A DNA stretch of 18,703 nt, taken from positions 1-18,703 of the forward strand of contig CANQQF010000027.1 in assembly GCA_947625985.1 (NCBI GenBank), in the 5' to 3' direction. Of this stretch, positions 12,296-18,703 are shown piece after piece (the stretch's first letter is position 1; the number at the start of each line of letters is the position of its first letter). The stretch is from an uncultured Clostridia bacterium. Lineage in GTDB: Bacteria; Bacillota_A; Clostridia; TANB77; CAG-508. The notes under the pieces were generated by a model. It searched no databases, was not told where the DNA came from, and saw only the letters and a list, made by a program, of their open reading frames with translations. The translations under genes and the position numbers were made by a program.

Positions 12296-14176
12296 ATGGC
12301 AACACCTATAACAAGAATATATTCTAACTTAGCTGGATGTGATTTTACAAATGATCCAGCTAAAGTAGCACTCAATAGAAGTCCAAACTGTGTAAACATG
12401 TATAAGGACTATACAGACACACAAGGAAATTGTGTGCAGACAAGGCAAGGCTTAAAGCACATGATACATTATTATGATCCAACAACAATGGATTATGAAA
12501 GTATGCTAGTAAATATAAATGGATTATGTAAGTATGAAAAAGATAATAAATTATACATTTTGGTACATGCAAAAAATTTACTTTTTAAATGGGATTATCC
12601 TAATGAATATGCACCTGAAGTAGTTAGTCCAAAAAATATTATATTTAAAAAAATGAATAATTATAAAAGTTCGTTTGTGTTATTTAACGATAAAGTCTAT
12701 ATTAATGATGGTAAAAATTATTTAGTATACGATGGCGAGAATGTAAAAAACGTATCAGATGATGCTTTTATACCTACAACAAGTATTTCAAGATTGCCAC
12801 ATAGTGGAGGAAATTTGTATCAAGATGTAAACGTTTTAACACCAAAAAGAAAAAATAGTTTTATAGCAGATGGTGAGAGCACAGAATTTTACTTAGATAC
12901 AGTATTTCTAGACGAAGGTGAGGTAAAAGTATGGATTAATGACGTTATCTTGGATAATACTGAATATAGTGTAAATAGAGTTACAGGATGCATTACTTTT
13001 ATGAATGCACCTGAAAAACCGCTTACAGCTGGTCAAGACAATATTATTATTGAATTTAGTAAGACAGGAATAGATTATGATACTAGGATACCAGAATGTA
13101 CTAAAAATATAGTTTTTGATAACAGAATTTTTTTTACTGGAAATCCGCAATTTAAAAATGCTATATTCCATTGCGAATTAAATAATCCTGCATATATAAG
13201 TGATTTAGCATATTATCAAGATGGAACAACAGATAATGCAATAAAATCATTTACTGTAGGTAATAATTTATTATGGGTATTTAAAGAACCATCACAGCAA
13301 AACGAAGCAATATTTTATCACACACCAGTTATTGATAGTGAACAAGGTAAAATTTATCCAAGTAAACAAGGAAATATTGCAACAGGTTGCGTGTCTGAGT
13401 GTACAAATTTTAATGACGATATAGTTTTTGTATCACCATTAGGGCTTGAAGGAATTACAGGGAATATTGAAGAAGAACAACTAATATCGCACAGAAGTTC
13501 ATTAGTCGATACTAAATTTATAAATGAAAATAATTTTGAAGATTTACAGATGGCCGAGTGGCGAGGATATTTAATTTGCTTGGTAAATGGTCATTTTTAT
13601 TTGGCAGACAGCAGACAAATTTATCAAGGTGTTAAGGGATATGAATACGAATGGTATTATTGGGAAGTAGCAGAATTATTCGAAGAAAGATATGGAAAAA
13701 TAAATACTTTGCTAAGTTTTAATCAGGAATTGATTGTTGGAACAGATTTAGGCTATGTGTTAAGATTTGATTCTTCACAAAATCACGATGGAGCATTAAA
13801 TGAAATTTTAATTTATTCATGCTGGCAAACACCTAACGACATTTTTGGAGATACTAACAATTTAAAAACAACAAATAAAAGAGGTGGAGTGGCAAAAATA
13901 AAAACAATTCAAAATGGAAAAATAACAGTTTCTGTAAAAACAAACAGGAAGCCAGAAAAAATTATAAAAGAATATAGTGCTACAGGATTTGATTTTAATA
14001 AAATAGATTTTGAAAATTTTGCTTTTACTACGCAAGATATGTCATATATTGTATATAAAATAAAAATGAAAAAATTTATAGATTTATCATTGAAATTTTA
14101 TAGTAATGGATATCCTTTTGGATTATATGATGCTACGCTAGAAGTATATCGTGGAAGCTATATCAAAAGGACATAA
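12296..14176 (+). CDS. Tail hub/nozzle or DNA-stabilisation protein (P22 gp10-like)
   Basis: 626 residues. The start TPITRIYSNLAGCDFTNDPA, with SPNCVNMYKDYT and then TRQGLKHM, follows the pattern of nozzle/stabilisation proteins (N-rich start, R-x-G segment), of which P22 gp10 is the known example. The body is beta-rich throughout with repeats of aromatic strands (GLCKYEKDNKLYILVH, VLFNDKVYINDGKNYLVYDG), consistent with a beta-propeller. It would form the tail nozzle that plugs the DNA exit below the adaptor. No lengthy alpha-helical tape-measure region exists. It follows directly from the adaptor with ribosome binding site TAGGAGGTG. Confidence 0.65.
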   Translation: MATPITRIYSNLAGCDFTNDPAKVALNRSPNCVNMYKDYTDTQGNCVQTRQGLKHMIHYYDPTTMDYESMLVNINGLCKYEKDNKLYILVHAKNLLFKWDYPNEYAPEVVSPKNIIFKKMNNYKSSFVLFNDKVYINDGKNYLVYDGENVKNVSDDAFIPTTSISRLPHSGGNLYQDVNVLTPKRKNSFIADGESTEFYLDTVFLDEGEVKVWINDVILDNTEYSVNRVTGCITFMNAPEKPLTAGQDNIIIEFSKTGIDYDTRIPECTKNIVFDNRIFFTGNPQFKNAIFHCELNNPAYISDLAYYQDGTTDNAIKSFTVGNNLLWVFKEPSQQNEAIFYHTPVIDSEQGKIYPSKQGNIATGCVSECTNFNDDIVFVSPLGLEGITGNIEEEQLISHRSSLVDTKFINENNFEDLQMAEWRGYLICLVNGHFYLADSRQIYQGVKGYEYEWYYWEVAELFEERYGKINTLLSFNQELIVGTDLGYVLRFDSSQNHDGALNEILIYSCWQTPNDIFGDTNNLKTTNKRGGVAKIKTIQNGKITVSVKTNRKPEKIIKEYSATGFDFNKIDFENFAFTTQDMSYIVYKIKMKKFIDLSLKFYSNGYPFGLYDATLEVYRGSYIKRT

Positions 14177-14189
14177 GGAGGTGTTTTTA

Positions 14190-14507
14190 ATGATAGAAAA
14201 ATTAAATGCAAATGTTAATATAATAAGTACTTTAGACGACAAGCCAACGCTTTCATCAACAGAATTGAAAAGAAAATTTGATGAAGCACCTGAAATAATA
14301 AAAAACTATATTAATAACATTTTAGTGCCTGCAATGAATAATGGAAATATTGTAATAGTAAATGACTTAACAACTGGTGGAACAAATAAAGTAGCAAGTG
14401 CGGAAATGGTTAAAAAATTAAATAATGAAAAGCAATCAGTTATAAAATATGGAGAAAGTGTACCAGTATTGTCTGAAGGAGAAATCTTCATAGAAATTGT
14501 AAGTTAG
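14190..14507 (+). CDS. Small tail-fibre-type domain protein
   Basis: 105 residues. TLDDKPTLSSTELKRKFDEA, the helix IIKNYINNILVPAM, then IVNDLTTGGTNKVASAEMVKKLN and the end GEIFIEIVS form a short domain seen at the N-termini of phage tail fibres and receptor-binding proteins. Here it stands as a separate gene. The ATG at 14190 has AAGGAGGTG 7 bases upstream; an in-frame ATG at 14151 lies inside the previous gene without one. It probably attaches to the hub or to the Fn3 protein encoded next. Confidence 0.65.
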   Translation: MIEKLNANVNIISTLDDKPTLSSTELKRKFDEAPEIIKNYINNILVPAMNNGNIVIVNDLTTGGTNKVASAEMVKKLNNEKQSVIKYGESVPVLSEGEIFIEIVS

Positions 14508-14516
14508 GAGGTTACC

Positions 14517-15536
14517 ATGAGTTCAGGAACAGTATATACAAATAGAATTAGTCATTCTAGATTTTACATATCATGGTCGCAAGCAGGAGAAAAAAGTAAA
14601 ACTATCAATTATAGTGTTGGAATAGAAACAAAAGATGAAACTGGATATTGGGATGACTGGTACTACAATGCAATTACAATTAGCAATTGTAATATTGGTG
14701 GAAAAAACGTAATAAGTAATGGAGTATATTCTAATGTTAGTAATGGTAGAACCGCAGAGCTTGCAAATGGTAGTGTAACTGTGGAAAATTCTACCTTTGA
14801 AATTAGTATAGATGCTTCATTATACAATACTGGAAGTGTATCAAAAAGTGAAAGAATTACAATAGATATAGAACCACCTAAACCATCCGTTAATATATCT
14901 GTTAGTGCTAAAACGGCTACTTCTATGACAATTAAAGCTAATGTAAATAATGGTGTATCTGCAAGTAAATATACATTTGTATGTGGAAATACAACCAAAG
15001 AAGTTTCGTCTAATACACATAAATTTATTGACCTAATACCAGGAACAAAATACACAATAAAGGCTAGAGGCTATGGTAATGGTGGCTGGGGAAGTTATGC
15101 CTCTACTTCAGCAACCACTTCAAAGCAGGCCACAATTACAAATGCAGAGTTAACCACAAATGGTGGAAAAATTGATATATCTAACAACTCTGGAGAAGAT
15201 TGTAATTTAGTTATATTAATAGACAATAATGAAATTGCAAGACGAAATAAAGTAGAAAATGGAACATATAATTTGATTTTTAGTGACGAAGAGCAAAAAA
15301 ACATTTATAAATTAATGGGCTTAAACAATAGTATAAATTGTATAGTAAGACTTGAAAATGCAAATAGAAATAAAGATTACGAAAAAGAAATTATAATTGC
15401 AAATGATGCTTTTTCATGTTCAATATTTGTTAATGGAGCTGTTAAAAAAGGCAGACTTTGGATAGGAACATCCAAAGGTAATAAAAGAGGAATCTTTGTC
15501 GTAGGAACAAAATATGGAAATAGGAGGGGAAAATAA
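14517..15536 (+). CDS. Fn3-domain tail/receptor-binding protein
   Basis: 339 residues. An N-terminal beta-sandwich of about 115 residues (SRFYISWSQAGE, ETGYWDDWYYN) is followed by a fibronectin type III domain at about 119-204. That domain begins at PPKPSVNISVSAKT and holds the strands SMTIKANV and TKYTIKARGYGNGGW. A second sandwich-like part follows. The end is a tandem basic motif, VKKGRLWIGTSKGNKRG then FVVGTKYGNRRGK, which recurs at the ends of phage tail proteins. Fn3 in phage tails often binds surface sugars. A one-base TAATG overlap joins it to the next gene, and AGGAGG precedes its ATG. Confidence 0.75.
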   Translation: MSSGTVYTNRISHSRFYISWSQAGEKSKTINYSVGIETKDETGYWDDWYYNAITISNCNIGGKNVISNGVYSNVSNGRTAELANGSVTVENSTFEISIDASLYNTGSVSKSERITIDIEPPKPSVNISVSAKTATSMTIKANVNNGVSASKYTFVCGNTTKEVSSNTHKFIDLIPGTKYTIKARGYGNGGWGSYASTSATTSKQATITNAELTTNGGKIDISNNSGEDCNLVILIDNNEIARRNKVENGTYNLIFSDEEQKNIYKLMGLNNSINCIVRLENANRNKDYEKEIIIANDAFSCSIFVNGAVKKGRLWIGTSKGNKRGIFVVGTKYGNRRGK

Positions 15537-16369
15537 TGGATAATCCTTATGCAGAATTAGAACAAAAATACCAAAATAATATACAACAACAAAACGAACT
15601 ATTAAACCAAAGTAGTCAAATTCAAAATCAGCAAATAGATGCAAATACTCAGCAAACCATGTCTGAAATTGAAAGACAAAGAGGATATGCACAAAAAGAT
15701 TTTGAAAAAGAAGCAAGAGGTGCATACCAAGACTACCAAAAGCAAATCAACCCTTATGGAGTACAGGCAGAAAATTTATTTTCAAATGGCTTAGGTAATA
15801 GTGGATATAGTGAAACATCTAAACTTAATTTTTACAATACATATCAGAATAGATATGCGACAGCAAGAGAATCCACTGATAGGCTTATGGAAGATTTCAA
15901 TAATCAAATGAATCAAGCAATGTTAGAAGGAAACAGAGAAAAAGCACAAGTAGAATTGCAAAAGTTACAAACTGAAATGGATAATTTATGGAATCAATTA
16001 AATTTCGATTCGACTTTAACGCAAAATAAGACAAGTTATCAGCAATGGCTAGATTCATTTAATTATCAAAAAGAGCAAGATGCTCTAGCAAATCAATTAG
16101 CTAGAGAACAGTTTGAATATCAAAAACAACAGGATGCTATAGCAAATTCTTATCGTAGTTCAAATTATTATTCAAATGGTTCATCAAATGATGATTATTA
16201 TACTCAAGCATTAGAAGATTATTTGTCAAATTTATCAGAAAATCAAGAAAGTCAAACATCATCCAATAGTGTACCAAGCAATAGTAGTAATAAATCTAAT
16301 TTTGATTGGAAAGATGTTAGATTAAGTGACTTTGCAAACGAAATGTATAAAAGAAAATGGAAATTTTAA
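15536..16369 (+). CDS. Gln/Asn-rich coiled-coil virion protein (possible ejection protein)
   Basis: 277 residues. The N-terminal 60 residues and the middle (about 110-205) are long Gln-rich coiled coils, separated by a conserved-looking segment GVQAENLFSNGLGNSGYSET that ends in YNTYQNRYATARES. The C-terminus is Ser/Asn-rich, ending DWKDVRLSDFANEMYKRKWKF. The QAENL...GLxNSGYSETSK pattern recurs in Bacillota phage proteins of unknown function, from memory. The position between tail genes and the very large protein, and the lack of membrane segments, suggest an internal (ejected) or tail-tip protein, a guess from context. It has no visible enzymatic motif. Codon use is very rich in CAA. Confidence 0.65.
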   Translation: MDNPYAELEQKYQNNIQQQNELLNQSSQIQNQQIDANTQQTMSEIERQRGYAQKDFEKEARGAYQDYQKQINPYGVQAENLFSNGLGNSGYSETSKLNFYNTYQNRYATARESTDRLMEDFNNQMNQAMLEGNREKAQVELQKLQTEMDNLWNQLNFDSTLTQNKTSYQQWLDSFNYQKEQDALANQLAREQFEYQKQQDAIANSYRSSNYYSNGSSNDDYYTQALEDYLSNLSENQESQTSSNSVPSNSSNKSNFDWKDVRLSDFANEMYKRKWKF

Positions 16370-16384
16370 TAATGGAGGTGCAAA

Positions 16385-18703
16385 ATGACACTAGAAGAAT
16401 TTGAAAGAAGACTAAGAAATTTACCTCAATATCAAGGCTCAGAGGCCCAAAAACAAGATATAGCACAAAATAGACATGTTATTAATCAAAAAGGTGATAT
16501 GTCCCCTTTTATTTCTAATAACAAAGAAAATATTACACCTCAAACGAATTTTATTAATAATACTAAAAAACAAAATCAAAATATATTTCAAAAAGCTGGT
16601 AATTGGTTTGGAAATATTTTTCAAGGTGCACAAAATTGGAAGGATGGATATGATTTTGGAGATGTGGCAAAAACTGTATTAGGTTCAACAGCAGATGCAG
16701 GATTAAATGTATATAATGCAGTAACATCTATGATGGAAGGATTTCCAAAACTTGCTGGACTAGGAATAGCACAAGTGGCAGATTGGACAGGAAATGATAA
16801 ATTTGCAGATGCTATGAGAAAAGAAGTAGCAAATCCAAATAATGATGCATATCTATCACCAAAAGTAAATGCTTTTAGAGAAAAATATATTGAACCATAT
16901 TCGGTTTTAGGAACATCATCTGATCAAGTAGCATCAGGGATTGGTAGTACAATAGGTGCTGGTGCTTTATCGGTATTAGGTGGAGCGGATGTTGGAAAGC
17001 TTCATAATATACCTGTAGGAATGGGAATTGCAGAAGCAGGTAATAGTGTAGCAGAGAACTATTCTAAAGAGGATGTAACAGATGCACAAGCATGGCTAAA
17101 TGGTACTGGTAAAGGAATTACTTCTGCTATAACAGAGAGTATATTTGGTGTATTCGGAGTAGGAGGAAGTGAATTGGACGATGTACTACTTAAAGGAGCA
17201 ACTAAAAAATTAAATTCACAATTAGCAAAAAGTATGGCTCAATTAGGAATAAAAGGTGGTGGAGAAGCAGCAGAGGAATTTTTAGAGTATGCAGGAGGGT
17301 ATTTAACAAACTTAGCTACTGATGCCATTAGTAAAGGTAAAGGAGCTGAATTTTATGAAAAGTGGAACAATGAAGAAGTAATAAATAATATGTTATCAGC
17401 ATTTGTAAGTACAGGTATAACTCAAAGTGCTGGAAATATAAGCAATATAGCTAAAGGCAATGATGTAATAAGTGGCAGAAATTTAGATGTACAAAAATTG
17501 ATTGATGCAAATGTAAATGAAGATATAGAGAATAGAACTAACAATGGAGAAAAAGTTGGAATAAAAGATAGATTTCAGCTAGAGGATAAATATGCAGAAT
17601 TATTGAAGGATGTAACTCCAGATAGTGCAAAAAAAATAAATGGTACTATACAAAATACAAAGCAGATTAGTGATTTTAATTTGCTAAAATCTACAAATAG
17701 CAAAGTTACTAATGCAGAGGTTAAAAATCAGTTAAAAAGTCAAATAGAAGGAATAAAAGGTATTGATAATGATTCTAAGAAAATTATAACTGATAGAATT
17801 AGTATGATTAAATCAGATACAGATATGGTTAAAGTTGCTAATGATGTAAATGAACTAGTAAATCTGTATAGTAATCAGAGTAATAATATGTCTCCAACAT
17901 CTAAAAATGTTTCAATAAAAGAAAACTATAACAAATATAAAAATGCTAATTTAAATAGTGAAGTTATTAGTAATGCTATGGAACTTGTACCAAGTAATAA
18001 ACAGAATAAAAGAACTAAAGAGCAATGGTTAAAGGTTGCAGAACAAATAGGAAATAATGTAAGTCCAGAAGAAGCAGAAATGTACGCATATAAAACTTGG
18101 ATGGATATTAAGCCTAACAATAAGAATAATTTAAATAGACAAAGTAAAAGCTATGTACCATTTACAGTACAAGAATGGGTTAATACAGTTAAAGAGGCAA
18201 ATACAAACGCACAAAATACCAATATTCAAAATAATACACTAAATAATCAAACTCAAGTGATACCTTCTCCAATGCAGAATGTTAATATTCAACAACAAGA
18301 TACTAGTAATTTAAACTATGAAGAAAGCGCACAAAAGTATAATATAGACACAAAAAATGCAACAGTAAGGTCAATATATGATGTAGCAAATAAAAGAGGC
18401 TTAAATGTCAGATATGATAATACAATTTTTAGTGATAATAATCAAAATGCAATATGGAAAGTTAATGAAGATGGAACTAGAGAGGTAGTGTTAAATCCAA
18501 ATGCAGATACAAATAAGGCTTTACAAAGTGTTATGATACATGAGTTAACGCATGATATAGAAGGTACATTAGAATATAAAGCATTAAGCGATTTAGTACT
18601 AGACTATAGTAAAAGTTTAGAAGATTACGAAAAATCTAGAAAAGATTTAGAAAATATGTATTCTAAAGTGTACGATAAAAATTCAGAAAATTTTGAAAGT
18701 CTT
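16385..18703 (+). CDS. Giant polyvalent virion protein with HExxH metallopeptidase (partial, runs off the end)
   Basis: The ATG at 16385 follows GGAGGTG, and the frame is open for 773 codons to the last base, so the true protein is longer. Residues 1-90 are polar. About 93-350 is a Gly/Ala-rich hydrophobic region with IGSTIGAGALSVLGG and an EAAEEFLEYAGG helix (E294-E301). About 400-520 is charged and helical. About 547-606 holds QWLKVAEQIG and SYVPFTVQEWVNTVKE. At 719-723 lies HELTH (in VMIHELTHDIEG), a zinc metallopeptidase motif. This layout resembles large polyvalent phage proteins thought to be ejected with the DNA. Substrate unknown. Confidence 0.8.
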   Translation, partial: MTLEEFERRLRNLPQYQGSEAQKQDIAQNRHVINQKGDMSPFISNNKENITPQTNFINNTKKQNQNIFQKAGNWFGNIFQGAQNWKDGYDFGDVAKTVLGSTADAGLNVYNAVTSMMEGFPKLAGLGIAQVADWTGNDKFADAMRKEVANPNNDAYLSPKVNAFREKYIEPYSVLGTSSDQVASGIGSTIGAGALSVLGGADVGKLHNIPVGMGIAEAGNSVAENYSKEDVTDAQAWLNGTGKGITSAITESIFGVFGVGGSELDDVLLKGATKKLNSQLAKSMAQLGIKGGGEAAEEFLEYAGGYLTNLATDAISKGKGAEFYEKWNNEEVINNMLSAFVSTGITQSAGNISNIAKGNDVISGRNLDVQKLIDANVNEDIENRTNNGEKVGIKDRFQLEDKYAELLKDVTPDSAKKINGTIQNTKQISDFNLLKSTNSKVTNAEVKNQLKSQIEGIKGIDNDSKKIITDRISMIKSDTDMVKVANDVNELVNLYSNQSNNMSPTSKNVSIKENYNKYKNANLNSEVISNAMELVPSNKQNKRTKEQWLKVAEQIGNNVSPEEAEMYAYKTWMDIKPNNKNNLNRQSKSYVPFTVQEWVNTVKEANTNAQNTNIQNNTLNNQTQVIPSPMQNVNIQQQDTSNLNYEESAQKYNIDTKNATVRSIYDVANKRGLNVRYDNTIFSDNNQNAIWKVNEDGTREVVLNPNADTNKALQSVMIHELTHDIEGTLEYKALSDLVLDYSKSLEDYEKSRKDLENMYSKVYDKNSENFESL

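Noticed and set aside
14663..15055. 130-codon minus-strand frame inside the Fn3 protein gene.
   Set aside because: Low-complexity antisense of beta-rich coding sequence without an initiation signal.
16500..16510. Extra copy of TGTCCCCTTTT inside the giant protein gene, and a reverse GGGGACA at 8519-8525 in the portal gene.
   Set aside because: Single copies in coding DNA without phasing or a promoter; likely chance matches to the 4581-4608 operator.
16476..16682. 68-codon + strand frame inside the start of the giant protein gene.
   Set aside because: Lies in another frame within the 773-codon open frame, has no ribosome binding site, and is Lys/Ile/Leu-rich as expected for a shadow.
1..18703. 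Alternative genetic code suggested by the two phage tRNAs.
   Set aside because: Anticodons are CAU and UUG, not suppressors, and genes end normally with TAA, TGA and TAG.
1..18703. CRISPR array, insertion sequence or integration site.
   Set aside because: No regularly spaced repeats, transposase, integrase or flanking tRNA-derived duplication seen. The tRNAs are complete and inside the late operon.

Overview
The window is a strongly A+T-rich stretch of a tailed bacteriophage or prophage from a low-GC Bacillota host, most likely a clostridial or gut Firmicute. The evidence is the base composition, AGGAGG-type ribosome binding sites before nearly every gene, heavy use of AUA/AAA/GAA codons, and small-gene families (YopX-like, DUF4406-like, DUF5662-like, CPMCGRKL zinc ribbons) typical of clostridial phages. 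Every supported gene is on the + strand and uses the standard code; TAA, TGA and TAG all serve as stops. No integrase, repressor, lysis or replication gene is visible, so lifestyle cannot be settled here.

Positions 1 to 4101 are the end of an early/accessory region: a chain of tightly packed, often overlapping small genes. Few have a known function. The recognisable ones are a YopX-domain protein, a DUF5662 protein with HD-like metal residues, a DUF4406 (deoxyribosyltransferase-like) protein and several small zinc-binding proteins. At least two of these genes have 3' ends that look extended by small indels.

Positions 4147 to 4731 look like the early-to-late switch. A sigma-region-4-like regulator (4147-4578) is followed at once by three 11-bp-phased copies of a TGTCCCC element and a near-consensus promoter (TTGTCA, 17 bp, TATAAT). 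A leader with mutually exclusive stem-loops comes next, then a strong intrinsic terminator. A CAU-anticodon tRNA and the packaging/structural operon lie beyond the terminator. This layout suggests activator-dependent initiation followed by a readthrough or antitermination decision.

Positions 4902 to 18703 are the late region: small and large terminase, a one-TM protein, portal, a small zinc ribbon, a terminator and structured leader, scaffold, major capsid protein, a second terminator, tRNA-Gln, an unknown head gene, an adaptor-like gene, a 626-aa nozzle/hub-like protein, a small fibre-type domain, an Fn3 tail protein, a Gln/Asn-rich coiled-coil protein and a very large protein that runs off the window. 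No tail tube, sheath or tape-measure gene is seen between the head genes and the fibre genes. This fits a short-tailed (podovirus-like, P22-style) particle. The last gene has a Gly/Ala-rich hydrophobic half and an HELTH metallopeptidase motif, and resembles the large polyvalent proteins that phages inject with their DNA.
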